Translations under genes and position numbers: made by a program
NCBI GenBank assembly: GCA_021794015.1
Contig: JAJYRQ010000017.1
Location: 1 to 64,000 of the forward strand
Reading direction: 5' to 3'
DNA length: 64,000 nucleotides
From: Deltaproteobacteria bacterium
Lineage (GTDB): Bacteria; Desulfobacterota; Binatia; Binatales; Binataceae
Notes under the pieces: model-generated
Databases searched by the model: none
Told to the model about the DNA's origin: nothing
What the model saw: only the letters and a program-made list of their open reading frames with translations
Shown here: positions 9,150-17,481 of the stretch, in pieces
How the letters are laid out: every line of letters starts with the position of its first letter
Position numbering within the stretch: the first letter of the stretch is position 1

Positions 9150-9232
9150 ACCGGCCCCCCGGCGGCACGCCTTGCCCGCTGCCGCTTGAAGGTTGCTTGG
9201 CTACCTGAGGGAGGACCGCGGCCAGGATCGGC

Positions 9233-9520
9233 TCAACGCCGCTCTGCCGAGACAAGACGTTTTCGCGGCATGCCGGGGGGAAACGGGCTTGCACGCCGTT
9301 TGCGCGGCTTGACGTTCAGCCGGTCAAGGAGGTCGAAAAAGCGATTTCGCACCGCCTCCATAAACCATAGAAGACCAAGCCCAAGGACGCCGCCGATCCC
9401 CCGCAGCGCGTTGGCCAGATAACCGCCCAACGCAAGGCGCTCCAGCTCAAAGCGCCCCTCTTGGTTTTCCCCGGGCGCCCTGACGTTCGTTGCACTCGCT
9501 GTCGTATGATCGTCGCTCAT
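9233..9520 (-). CDS. Small protein with one hydrophobic segment, unknown
   Basis: A 95-residue reading frame. After a polar, acidic N-terminus (about 28 residues) comes a glycine-rich hydrophobic stretch LGGYLANALRGIGGVLGLGL, then FMEAVRNRFFDLLDRL, which looks amphipathic, and a basic tail rich in Arg, Lys and Pro. It could be a small single-pass membrane protein. A weak GAAGGA lies about 14 bases before the ATG. I do not recognise a family. It lies between the orphan ATPase and a secreted protein. Confidence 0.5.
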   Translation of the reverse strand: MSDDHTTASATNVRAPGENQEGRFELERLALGGYLANALRGIGGVLGLGLLWFMEAVRNRFFDLLDRLNVKPRKRRASPFPPGMPRKRLVSAERR

Positions 9521-9591
9521 TGGATTACTGCAGTTCCTTCACCTCGGGCCGCCGGCCAAGACGTCGCCGCCTGGCCGGTCCCGGCCCGCGT

Positions 9592-10401
9592 CTACGAGCC
9601 CGCATGCCCGACCGGCGCCGCCGCGCCCGCCACCGCACCGGGCAGCGTCAGCTTTGCGTTGTCAAAGAAAACCCGCGCGTTGTTGAGGGCCCACAGCCCG
9701 ACCCGGCCCGCCTTTATCGATCCGTCGCGCGCCTCGAACGCTTTGCCGCCGTCGAAGTAACAGACCAGCCGATCGCCCCGCGCCTCAACCTTAAGCTCGT
9801 GCCAGACGCCGGCGCTGACCGCGGCAGGCTTTCGCGCCAACTCCCGCTTCTCGCCGTCTTTCACCCGGTACAGCACAACTTGCTGTCCCGGCGCCAGCGC
9901 CGCAAACAAGTAGTAATTGCCCCGGTCCACCAGACGCAGGGCCAGCCCGCCCGACCGGGCAAATGAGCCGCCTGCGGCGCGGTAAAGCGCCTGCCAGTCG
10001 AAATCCGCGTAAGGCGCGCGATCGGATACCACCGCAAGCTGGTCGGTCGCCGTGAAAAACGACTTGAGCCATACAAGATTCGCCTCAAGCCTCGGCAGCC
10101 CGTACTGCGGCAGCCCAAACTCGTTGGGCAAACTGGCCGCCTCCGGATCGTGCATCACTTCCCAGTCTCCGGCCAGGACCGTCCAGCCGCTGGCGGGTTG
10201 ATAGCTGCGGTCCTGGTCGAAATCCCAGCTTCGCACCACGGGCAGCGCCGCCGCAGCACCCTTGGGATGCTGAGCCGCCGTCTGCCTGGCAGCTTGTCCT
10301 GCTCCGACTTCCTCGCAAAGCGCCACCGCCGGGCGCCCGGCGAGGTACATTCCCGCCGCAGCCAGCACCGTAACAATCCACCAAATCTGTCCCTTGCGCA
10401 T
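9592..10401 (-). CDS. Secreted protein with DUF1080/LamG-like jelly-roll domain
   Basis: A 269-residue protein with a clear signal peptide (MRKGQIWW, then a hydrophobic run ending AVA at about residue 27). The mature part has the pattern of a concanavalin-A-like fold used for carbohydrate binding or 3-keto-disaccharide hydrolysis: WDFDQD near the start, GWTVLAGDWEV, GGLALRLVDRGNYYLF, WHELKVEARGDRLVCYFDG and AGRVGLWALNNARVFFDN. These blocks are shared by DUF1080/LamG-type domains. It should be periplasmic or exported. No catalytic residues could be identified, so binding rather than hydrolysis is possible. It is divergent from the dcw operon, with 366 bases between the two starts. Confidence 0.75.
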   Translation of the reverse strand: MRKGQIWWIVTVLAAAGMYLAGRPAVALCEEVGAGQAARQTAAQHPKGAAAALPVVRSWDFDQDRSYQPASGWTVLAGDWEVMHDPEAASLPNEFGLPQYGLPRLEANLVWLKSFFTATDQLAVVSDRAPYADFDWQALYRAAGGSFARSGGLALRLVDRGNYYLFAALAPGQQVVLYRVKDGEKRELARKPAAVSAGVWHELKVEARGDRLVCYFDGGKAFEARDGSIKAGRVGLWALNNARVFFDNAKLTLPGAVAGAAAPVGHAGS

Positions 10402-10712
10402 CCTCGCGGTCTCCCAACCTAGGCCAAAACGTGAAACCGGAAAGCCGCTTGCTCAAGCTGGCCCCGGACCAGGCTTGCCTCGATGTTTGAGGTTTACCCC
10501 CGCCCCGTCAAGAGGGTCCCGCCTCCGACGCTTAGGCAAACCGAATCGGACATCCATTGGTGCGGCTTTCGGAGAGGATTCCCGACCAGCCGGAACAGGC
10601 GCCGGTCGTTGCCGCTTCAAAAGTGACGTTGGCGGCTGCGGCCCGCCCAACCTCTATTCGTATAAGTTTCGCCTTTAATTTCACGAAGCGAAATTTACGC
10701 CCGCGATTTCGC
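10402..10712. other. Intergenic region upstream of the dcw promoter
   Basis: About 310 bases between the divergent secreted-protein gene and the dcw promoter. The last 60 bases are markedly AT-richer than the surroundings and contain several TTTCGC/GCGAAA motifs in both orientations (10667-10712), which may be a regulator site or UP-like element. Nothing coding is supported. Confidence 0.4.
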
Positions 10713-10741
10713 TTGACTGCTCCGGTGGAAAATAGTGGGAT
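10713..10741 (+). promoter_or_regulatory. Candidate dcw operon promoter
   Basis: TTGACT at 10713-10718 matches the -35 consensus in five of six bases. TGGGAT at 10736-10741 lies 17 bases further on and is a weak -10. The position, just upstream of mraZ and overlapping the MraZ boxes, fits the autorepressed dcw promoter known in other bacteria. Confidence 0.5.
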
Positions 10742-10779
10742 CAAGTGGCTTGCGGTGGGGATAGCGGGTGTACGGTGGC
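10725..10779 (+). promoter_or_regulatory. MraZ operator boxes (GTGGN, 10-bp phase)
   Basis: GTGG followed by A, G, C and G occurs at 10725, 10735, 10745 and 10755, exactly 10 bases apart. After one degenerate position (10765), GTGGC returns at 10775 inside the mraZ coding start. MraZ is known to bind direct repeats of TGGG-type boxes with 5-nt spacers upstream of its own gene. The array overlaps the putative -10 and the ribosome site, so binding should repress the operon. Confidence 0.85.
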
Positions 10780-11217
10780 AGAACAGACTACGCCGTGGAC
10801 GACAAAGGGCGGGTCAGCCTTCCTAGCGCCTTGCGCGAAACGCTCGAACAGCAGCAGTACGACCGGGTCTGGGTCACGAACAACTACTTTTGGGGCGAGC
10901 CGTTTCTTGCAGTCTACAGTCCGAGAGAATGGGAGCGTACGGTCGGCAGGATCAGGCAGCGGCCGAGCTTCGATCCCGAGATCCAGTTGTTCCAGTTTTT
11001 CTTTATCGGGGGGGCGCAGGAAGCTGTACTGGACAGGCAGGGCAGGGTTTTGATTGCGCAACGTCTTCGTACCTTTGCCAAGCTTGAGCGCGAGGTAACT
11101 TTTTCGGCGATGGCCGACGGTTTTCAGCTTTGGAACCGTGAAATCGTTGAGAAACTCTTGACTACGGCCAGGGAGCGGTTTTCCGATCCCGAGTTTCAAC
11201 GCAAGCTCGGGATTTAG
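10768..11217 (+). CDS. mraZ: Transcriptional regulator MraZ
   Basis: A 149-residue protein with two SpoVT/AbrB-like MraZ domains. The first begins YGGRTDYAVDDKGRVSLPSALR and the second contains EAVLDRQGRVLIAQRLRTFAKL. Both keep the DxKGR/DRQGR signature that contacts DNA. MraZ forms a ring-shaped oligomer and controls the division/cell wall operon by binding repeats upstream of its own gene; such repeats are present at 10725-10779. Translation starts at GTG 10768, preceded by GGTGGGG. The length is normal (E. coli 152). It is the first gene of the dcw operon. Confidence 0.97.
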   Translation: MYGGRTDYAVDDKGRVSLPSALRETLEQQQYDRVWVTNNYFWGEPFLAVYSPREWERTVGRIRQRPSFDPEIQLFQFFFIGGAQEAVLDRQGRVLIAQRLRTFAKLEREVTFSAMADGFQLWNREIVEKLLTTARERFSDPEFQRKLGI

Positions 11218-11223
11218 TTTAAC

Positions 11224-12153
11224 GTGACGATGTTGGCAGCGCAAAGCCGCGATAACCAGGAGGGCGCACACCTGCATGTCCCGGTGCTCGTCGACGCGGT
11301 GTGCGCCCTGCTTGGCAAGGGGGGGCGGCCGGAAATCCTGGTCGACGCGACCGTGGGTACCGGCGGCCATGCGCTGGCGCTGCTTGAGGCGGGCGCGGCG
11401 CAAATTGTCGGCTTGGACCTCGATGAGCGAGCGTTGGCCGTGGCGGCGGCGCGGCTTGGCGGCTTTGCCGGGCGGGTGCGGCTGATGAAGGGAAACTTTG
11501 CCGCTCTGGGCGAGGCGCTGAGCGGGCTTGGCGTGGACCGGGTGGACGGAGTTTTGGCTGACCTGGGGTTATCGACATTCGCGCTGGAGGACCCTTCGCG
11601 CGGGTTCAGTTTCAGATCGGACGGTCCGTTGGACATGCGCATGGACCTGCAGGCGGAGCCGTCGGCCTACGAGCTGGTCAACTTTACCCGCGAAGAGGAG
11701 TTGAGCGAGATGCTGCGCCGCTACGGTGAGGAGCCGGCCGCGCGTCGGATCGCCCGCGCAATAGTTGCGGCGCGCCGCTCGGGCCCGCTCACCGCGACCG
11801 CCCAGCTTAGGCGCGTCGTGGAAAGAGCCGGGGCGCGCGGCCGGATGGGCCGGCTTCATCCGGCGACCCGTACTTTTCAGGCGCTGCGCATGGCGGTCAA
11901 TGGCGAGTTGGAGAACCTTAAGCTTTTCCTGGAGCAGGCGCCGCAACGGCTCAAGCCGCGCGGCCGTCTTGTGGTCATTGCCTATCACTCGCTGGAGGAC
12001 CGGATGGTCAAGACCGCGCTGCGGCATCTGGCGGACTCGGGCGACTACGAGTTGGTCGGCAGCGCGGTGGTGCGTCCGTCGGCAAGCGAGGTGGGGTGCA
12101 ACCGGAGGGCGCGCAGCGCAAAACTGCGATGCCTGGAAAGGAAGGCCAGCTAA
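11224..12153 (+). CDS. rsmH: 16S rRNA (cytosine1402-N4)-methyltransferase
   Basis: A 309-residue SAM-dependent methyltransferase that modifies C1402 in the decoding centre of 16S rRNA. HVPVLVDAV opens the conserved part. The SAM motif is VDATVGTGGHA, followed by GLDLDERAL. DGVLADLGLSTF and RGFSFRSDGPLDMRMD are diagnostic, as are THPATRTFQALRM-like (LHPATRTFQALRMAVN) and VVIAYHSLEDR. The start is GTG 11224 or ATG 11230, six or twelve bases after the mraZ stop. It is second in the dcw operon, its usual place. Confidence 0.97.
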   Translation: MTMLAAQSRDNQEGAHLHVPVLVDAVCALLGKGGRPEILVDATVGTGGHALALLEAGAAQIVGLDLDERALAVAAARLGGFAGRVRLMKGNFAALGEALSGLGVDRVDGVLADLGLSTFALEDPSRGFSFRSDGPLDMRMDLQAEPSAYELVNFTREEELSEMLRRYGEEPAARRIARAIVAARRSGPLTATAQLRRVVERAGARGRMGRLHPATRTFQALRMAVNGELENLKLFLEQAPQRLKPRGRLVVIAYHSLEDRMVKTALRHLADSGDYELVGSAVVRPSASEVGCNRRARSAKLRCLERKAS

Positions 12154-12437
12154 ACCGTAAAACAGCGCAAGCTGCGCCGAGCGGCGCGCTGATGCCGGCG
12201 GTTTTAGCCGTGGCGGTTGTGGCGGTCGCTTTTGCAACTCTTATGGTACGCCTCCAGGTGACGCGCGGCGGCTACGCGGCTTCGCAAACCAAGGCGCAGG
12301 TGATGGAGCTTCGGCAGGAGAACCGGCGGTTGCGCCTGGAGGTGGCGCGGCTTACCTCGCATGCGCGGCTTAGGCGGCTGGCCGGAAGGTTTGGCCTGGG
12401 GCCGGCGCGCGCCGGCCAGTTGGTCGTGGTGCCATGA
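12129..12437 (+). CDS. ftsL: Cell division protein FtsL
   Basis: A 102-residue bitopic membrane protein. A short cytoplasmic part precedes a transmembrane helix (PAVLAVAVVAVAFATLMVRL). Then comes a periplasmic heptad-type coiled coil (KAQVMELRQENRRLRLEVARL), and the tail GLGPARAGQLVVV is typical of FtsL. It would form the FtsQLB-type complex that activates FtsWI. ATG 12129 overlaps the end of rsmH by 25 bases. A GTG at 12096 in the same frame is possible. Its stop overlaps the ftsI start by four bases (ATGA). Sequence conservation in this family is low; the call rests on architecture and position. Confidence 0.88.
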   Translation: MPGKEGQLNRKTAQAAPSGALMPAVLAVAVVAVAFATLMVRLQVTRGGYAASQTKAQVMELRQENRRLRLEVARLTSHARLRRLAGRFGLGPARAGQLVVVP

Positions 12438-14494
12438 ACTCGGGTTGGCGCAGGCGGGCTGCGCGGATTGGCGCGCTGGCGGCGATGCTTTGCGGGCTGC
12501 TCGGGCTTGTCCTGCTGCGGCTGATTCTGCTGGTGTCGGTTGACGGCGCCGAGCTTGTCAAGCTGGCGCGCGTCGAGCATACCAGCGCGCTTAAGCTGGC
12601 CGCGGTGCGGGGCGCGATCGTGGACCGCAGCGGCCGGCCGCTGGCGCTGTCGGCCCAGGCGCAGTCCGTCTATGCGCGCAGCGCCGCGCTGCTCGGCCGC
12701 ACCACGAGCGCCGAGCGCGCGCGATTGGCGCGGGCCTTGGGCGCAAGTCCGGCGCGCGTCGAGGCGTTGCTGAGGCGGGGCGCGCCGTTTGTCTGGCTCG
12801 GACGCCAGCTCGAGCCGGCCAAGGCCGCGCAGGTCGGGAAGCTTGGACTTGCAGGCGTCGGCTTGGTTACGGAATATCGGCGATTCTACCCGGAGGGCGC
12901 TCTGGCCGGGTCGGTGGTGGGGCTTGCGGGGTTGGACGGCCAGGGGCTCTCCGGGGTGGAACTGCGTTACGATGCGACGGTTCGTGGCGCGCCCGTGAAG
13001 CTGCGCCTTTATCACGATGCGTTGGGCCATCAGATGCTCTACGCGCCGGTCGCCTCGGACCAGGCGGTGGTCGGAGCGCGCCTGGAACTGACCCTTGACC
13101 TAAGTCTGCAGGCGCTGGCCGAGCGGGAGCTCAGAGACGAGGTGGCGGCCAGCGGCGCGCGCGCCGCCAGCGCCGTCGTGCTCGACCCGTTTAGCGGCGA
13201 GCTCCTGGTCCTGGCCAATGTCAGCGCGCAGGCCGACCCGCAGGACGGACGGCTCCATGATGGGGCGATCCAGGACGCCTTCGAGCCCGGTTCGACCATC
13301 AAGGGAATCCTGGCGGCGATTGCTTTGGCCGACGGCGTGGTTCGTCCGCAGACCAGGATTTTCTGCGAGCAAGGGAAGTTTCGGGTAGACAAGGCGGTCA
13401 TCCATGACGAGGGGCGCCACGGATGGCTCGAGTTGGGAGATATCCTCGAGGTCTCGTCGAATATCGGTGCGGCGAAGATCGCGCTTGCTCTGGGCGCGCG
13501 CCGTTATTACGACGGGCTGGTCGCCTTCGGCTTCGGGCACAAGTCGGGTATCGATCTGCCTGGTGAGGCGTCGGGGTTGCTGGGAGGCCTGCGCCAGTGG
13601 CGGCGGGTGGGCCTGGCTACGCGCGGTTTTGGCCAGGGTCTGGCAGTAACACCGCTGCAGCTTGCCGTTGCCTATGCGGCGGTGGCCAACGGCGGGGCGA
13701 TAGTTCGGCCCTACGTGGTCAAGGCGGCTTATGACTCGGCCGGTAGCGCGATTTTCAGGCAAACCCCGCAGGTGCTGAGACGGGCGATTTCTCCGGCGGT
13801 CGCGCATACGGTGAACACGTTGCTTAGGCGTACGGTTGCGGGACAGCACGGCACGGCACACTTGGCGCAGGTGGCGGACTTCACCGTGGCCGGCAAGACC
13901 GGCACCGCGCAGATGGTGGATTTTCGCGCCCGGCGCTATTTGAAGGGTCGTTCGGTCGCCTCGTTTGTGGGCTTTTTGCCGGCTGAAGCGCCGCGGCTGG
14001 TCGTTTTAGTGGTGCTCTACGATGTCGGCCCGGGCCACTTTGGCGGGTTGGTGGCAGCGCCGGTCTTCCGCGAAATAGCCGCGGCGGCGCTGCGAGGACT
14101 CAACGTGGCGGCGCCCGGGCCGCGCTTCGTCGAGGCCAGCCTGCTGGGCGCGGTCTCCGAAGGCGCGGGCCAGCAGGCGTCCTCCGCTGCCGGCATCGAG
14201 GCGGCGGACCTGTCGGCAAGGTCGCTTGCGCCGGCAGCAGCCGATGGACGCGCCCCGGATTTCGCCGGGCTTAGTTTGCGTCGCGCGCTGGTCCTGGCGC
14301 GCCGGCTGGGAGTCACGGTAAGTGCCAGCGGGCATGGCTACGTCGTGCGCCAGGAGCCGTTGCCCGGCACTTCCCTTTCGGGCCATTCGCTCGCTCTTTT
14401 CCTCGCGCCGGACGGGAGAGACGGCCGGCCGGCCTCGAGGCCGAGCAAAACGGTTGGCCGAGCGAATAGAGCGCGGCGCCGGGCTAGCGGTTGA
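12434..14494 (+). CDS. ftsI: Division-specific peptidoglycan transpeptidase FtsI (PBP3)
   Basis: A 686-residue class B penicillin-binding protein. One transmembrane helix near the N-terminus precedes the dimerisation domain and the transpeptidase domain. Active-site motifs are S287-x-x-K290 in EPGSTIKG, S341-S342-N343 in EVSSNIG, and K488-T489-G490 in VAGKTGTAQ. A single C-terminal PASTA domain (PDFAGLSLRRALVLARRLG and following) lies near residues 608-670, which is common outside gammaproteobacteria. It crosslinks septal peptidoglycan with FtsW as partner glycosyltransferase. The start overlaps ftsL by four bases. The last 25 residues are basic and probably disordered. Confidence 0.96.
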   Translation: MNSGWRRRAARIGALAAMLCGLLGLVLLRLILLVSVDGAELVKLARVEHTSALKLAAVRGAIVDRSGRPLALSAQAQSVYARSAALLGRTTSAERARLARALGASPARVEALLRRGAPFVWLGRQLEPAKAAQVGKLGLAGVGLVTEYRRFYPEGALAGSVVGLAGLDGQGLSGVELRYDATVRGAPVKLRLYHDALGHQMLYAPVASDQAVVGARLELTLDLSLQALAERELRDEVAASGARAASAVVLDPFSGELLVLANVSAQADPQDGRLHDGAIQDAFEPGSTIKGILAAIALADGVVRPQTRIFCEQGKFRVDKAVIHDEGRHGWLELGDILEVSSNIGAAKIALALGARRYYDGLVAFGFGHKSGIDLPGEASGLLGGLRQWRRVGLATRGFGQGLAVTPLQLAVAYAAVANGGAIVRPYVVKAAYDSAGSAIFRQTPQVLRRAISPAVAHTVNTLLRRTVAGQHGTAHLAQVADFTVAGKTGTAQMVDFRARRYLKGRSVASFVGFLPAEAPRLVVLVVLYDVGPGHFGGLVAAPVFREIAAAALRGLNVAAPGPRFVEASLLGAVSEGAGQQASSAAGIEAADLSARSLAPAAADGRAPDFAGLSLRRALVLARRLGVTVSASGHGYVVRQEPLPGTSLSGHSLALFLAPDGRDGRPASRPSKTVGRANRARRRASG

Positions 14495-14501
14495 GCCGGC
14501 T

Positions 14502-16130
14502 GTGAAGCTCAAGGAGTTACTGCCGCAGGAACTTTGTTCAAGTCTCGGCCCCGAGCTCGAGGTCGAGATAACGGGTTTGAGCCATGACTCGCGTCAGGCC
14601 GGGGCGGGTGACATTTACTTTGCTCTGGCGCGCGATGAAGCCCAGCGCCGGCGAAACGCCCAGCAAGCCTTGGAGCGCGGGGTGCGTGCCGTGGTGATGG
14701 AGGGGTGGAAGGGAGCAGGCACGCGCCCCGCCGCCGCGATTATCAACTGTTCGAGCCCGCGCCGCCTGATGGCGCTGGTTGCCGCACGCTTTTACGGCGA
14801 GCCGAGCCGCGCACTCGAGCTCCTGGGCGTGACCGGAACCAGCGGCAAAACCACCACCAGCTTTCTTTTGGCCGCGATGGCCGAGGCGGCCGGCAGGCCC
14901 GCCGGGATCATAGGTACGATAGGGGCGTTCGCCGCCGGGCGCAAGCTCTTTTCCGGCCTTACGACTCCCGAATCGGCCGATCTGCAGGCCGCGCTGCGCG
15001 CAATGAAGGAGCTTGGCTGCCGCTTCGTATGCGCGGAAATATCCTCGATTGGCCTCGACCAGGGGCGGGCCGAGGGACTCGATTTCCGCGCCTGCCTGTT
15101 CACCAATCTGGGACGCGATCACCTGGATTACCACGGCACGCTCGATAACTACTTTGCGGCCAAGCTGAGACTTTTTACCGAAATTCTTGCCCGCAGCCGA
15201 CAGGACGATCCGGTGACCGTGGCGCGTGGCGACGATCCTTACGGAGCGCGGGTTCTGGCCCTCGCCCCGGGCCGCAAGGTGAGCTTTGGGCTTCGTCCGG
15301 ACCTGGACGTCTATCCGCTCGAATCCTCCCTGTCGTTTGACGGCATCCGGACCCGGCTAAGCGTCTTCGGCGAGGAGCTGGCGGTTGCCTCGCCGCTGTT
15401 GGGCGAGATAAACCTGCTGAACCTGCTCGGGGCGGTTGCGGTTGCCCGAGCTTTGGGCTTTCCTGCCGAGGCGGTGGCCAAGGGCGCGGCGAGTTGCGCG
15501 TCCCCGCCGGGAAGGCTTGAGGGCGTGGCCGCGCCCGATGGGATCGGGGTTTTTGTCGATTACGCTCACAAGCCCGACGCCTTGGCCGGAGTGCTCAACG
15601 CGCTAAGGGGGCTTGCCGCCGGACGGTTGATTTGCGTCTTCGGATGCGGCGGAGATCGCGACCGAGGCAAACGGCCGCTCATGGGCGAGGTTGCCGGGCG
15701 CCTGGCCGACCTGGCGGTGGTAACGTCGGACAACCCGCGCAGCGAGGACCCGGGGGCGATAATCGATCAGATTGAAACGGGGCTGACCCGCGCGGGCCTG
15801 CCAAGGTTGACCGGTTTGCCGCACGCCGGCGCGCGCGGTTACCTGATCGAGCCCGAGCGCCGCCGCGCCATCGAGGCCGCGATCGCGGCGGCCCGGCCTG
15901 GCGACGTTGTGCTTATCGCCGGGAAAGGACACGAGGATTACCAGTTGGTCGCCGGACGCCGGCTAAGCTTCGACGACCGCGTTGTGGCGCGAGAGGTGCT
16001 AGCGGCTCGTGGCGGGCGCCGGCCCGGCACGGGCGCGGTTTCCCAAGGCGCATCCGGCGCGGGGCCCGGGCCCGCTCCCAAGCGCCGCCTGGACTGCGCC
16101 GGCCGCAGCGAGGCGCCAGCCGGAGGTTAG
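14502..16130 (+). CDS. murE: UDP-MurNAc-tripeptide synthetase, meso-DAP type
   Basis: A 542-residue Mur ligase that adds meso-diaminopimelate to UDP-MurNAc-L-Ala-D-Glu. The ATP loop is GVTGTSGKTTT (K116). FTNLGRDHLDYHG is diagnostic. The substrate-selecting motif D410-N-P-R413 (SDNPRSEDP) is the DAP form. The usual SSHAL is SSIGL here (EISSIGLDQGR), a departure from the family pattern. GTG 14502 was chosen because it begins KLKELLPQ, seven bases after the ftsI stop. About 38 residues after the conserved end (VAREVLAARG) are Gly/Pro/Ala-rich and look like read-through into the region where murF would normally start. Confidence 0.95.
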   Translation: MKLKELLPQELCSSLGPELEVEITGLSHDSRQAGAGDIYFALARDEAQRRRNAQQALERGVRAVVMEGWKGAGTRPAAAIINCSSPRRLMALVAARFYGEPSRALELLGVTGTSGKTTTSFLLAAMAEAAGRPAGIIGTIGAFAAGRKLFSGLTTPESADLQAALRAMKELGCRFVCAEISSIGLDQGRAEGLDFRACLFTNLGRDHLDYHGTLDNYFAAKLRLFTEILARSRQDDPVTVARGDDPYGARVLALAPGRKVSFGLRPDLDVYPLESSLSFDGIRTRLSVFGEELAVASPLLGEINLLNLLGAVAVARALGFPAEAVAKGAASCASPPGRLEGVAAPDGIGVFVDYAHKPDALAGVLNALRGLAAGRLICVFGCGGDRDRGKRPLMGEVAGRLADLAVVTSDNPRSEDPGAIIDQIETGLTRAGLPRLTGLPHAGARGYLIEPERRRAIEAAIAAARPGDVVLIAGKGHEDYQLVAGRRLSFDDRVVAREVLAARGGRRPGTGAVSQGASGAGPGPAPKRRLDCAGRSEAPAGG

Positions 16131-16404
16131 CCGGGCTCGGTACCAGTTATTCCGGGGGAGGTCTTCGGGTGGAGGATGGATGTGTGGTGGTGGTGCCGGA
16201 GACTTCCCTCGGATCCAGAGGCCCGGTCCGGGCCGTGGTAAGCTTTAGGCAGCGCAAGCGCCGGGTCGGCAAAGGGCGGCCGCTTCGCTTGCCGGCGGTC
16301 ATGGATGGGCCGGCCGGCAGCGCGGCCATCCCGGAGGCGCGACCCGCATCGGCTTTTCCCATCGGGGCGGCCCTTTTCTGAGCGGGTGCGCGGGAGTCGC
16401 GTCG
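16131..16404. other. Gap at the expected position of murF
   Basis: murF normally sits between murE and mraY. Here only 274 bases separate them, and no frame encodes a Mur ligase motif. One frame across 16095-16200 begins WTAPAAARRQ, faintly like a MurF N-terminus, and then breaks. A decayed murF 5' end is possible but weakly supported. No terminator or promoter is clear. Confidence 0.4.
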
Positions 16405-17481
16405 ATGCTCTACATGCTGCTCTTCCCGCTGCATACCAGCCACTCGGTGCTGAACGTACTGCGCTATGAGACCTTTCGCTCGATGCTCGCCGGGCTATGC
16501 GCTTTGACGCTGTCGCTGGCGGTCGGCCCGGTGCTTATCCGGCGCTTTCGCAGCGCCCGCGTCGGGCAGACGATCCGCTGGGAGGTCCCTGCCAGTCACC
16601 AGAAGAAAGCCGGGACGCCGACGATGGGCGGGCTGCTTATCCTGGCCGCCTCTTTGCTGACGACGCTGCTTTTAGCCGATCCCCGCGACGGGTACGTCTG
16701 GGTGGCTATGGTTGTGCTGCTCGGTTTCGGCGGGATCGGGCTTGCCGACGACCTGCTGAAGCTGCGCCGGGGAGGCGGCAACGGGCTTAGCGGCCCGCGC
16801 AAGCTTCTGCTGCAGGTGGTTTTTTCTTTTTTCGTTGTGCTGGTGTTGTTCGATTACCTTGGCTTTGACACCCGGCTGGCGGTTCCTTTTTTCAAGAATT
16901 TGCATCCCGACCTGGGCGGTTTTTATCTGCCCTTTGCCATGGTTGTGATGATCGGCTGCTCCAACGCCGTCAACCTGACCGACGGGCTTGACGGTCTGGC
17001 GATCGGGCCGGTGATGACGGTGGCCAGTTCCTACTGGGTGTTTACCTACGTGGCGGGCAACGCAAAGTTTGCTGCCTACCTGGGCGTTGCGCACGTGGCG
17101 GGAGCGGGAGAGCTGTCGATTCTCTGCGCGGCGCTGGTTGCCTCCTCGCTCGGCTTTCTCTGGTTCAACGCCTATCCGGCGTCGATGATGATGGGCGACG
17201 TGGGGGCGCTTTCGCTGGGCGGCGCGCTCGGCATGATCTCGGTGCTGGCCAAGCAGGAGCTGGTGCTGGTTGTGGCTGGCGGGGTGTTTGTCGTCGAGGC
17301 CGCCTCGACGATCGTCCAGCGCTACTACTTCAAGCTGACGCGCCGGCGGATTTTTCGCATGGCGCCTCTGCATCACCATTTCGAGCTGGGCGGATGGCCC
17401 GAGACGCAGGTGGTCATCCGCTTCTGGATCGTTTCGATTGTCTGCGCGCTGCTGGCGCTGAGCACGCTTAAGCTGCGATGA
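16405..17481 (+). CDS. mraY: Phospho-MurNAc-pentapeptide translocase MraY
   Basis: A 358-residue polytopic inner-membrane enzyme that transfers phospho-MurNAc-pentapeptide to undecaprenyl phosphate, making lipid I. Diagnostic cytoplasmic motifs are KKAGTPTMGG, the aspartate pair in LADDLLK, NLTDGLDGLA, MMGDVGALSLGG and the histidine-rich PLHHHFELGGW. About ten transmembrane segments are visible, the usual topology. The start is ATG 16405. The N-terminal LYMLLFPLHTS is typical. Its TGA overlaps the murD ATG (17478-17481). Confidence 0.97.
   Translation: MLYMLLFPLHTSHSVLNVLRYETFRSMLAGLCALTLSLAVGPVLIRRFRSARVGQTIRWEVPASHQKKAGTPTMGGLLILAASLLTTLLLADPRDGYVWVAMVVLLGFGGIGLADDLLKLRRGGGNGLSGPRKLLLQVVFSFFVVLVLFDYLGFDTRLAVPFFKNLHPDLGGFYLPFAMVVMIGCSNAVNLTDGLDGLAIGPVMTVASSYWVFTYVAGNAKFAAYLGVAHVAGAGELSILCAALVASSLGFLWFNAYPASMMMGDVGALSLGGALGMISVLAKQELVLVVAGGVFVVEAASTIVQRYYFKLTRRRIFRMAPLHHHFELGGWPETQVVIRFWIVSIVCALLALSTLKLR

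Noticed and set aside
16095..16248. A decayed murF 5' end
   Set aside because: Only about ten residues (WTAPAAARRQ) are faintly like MurF, too few to call. Kept as a note in the gap description.
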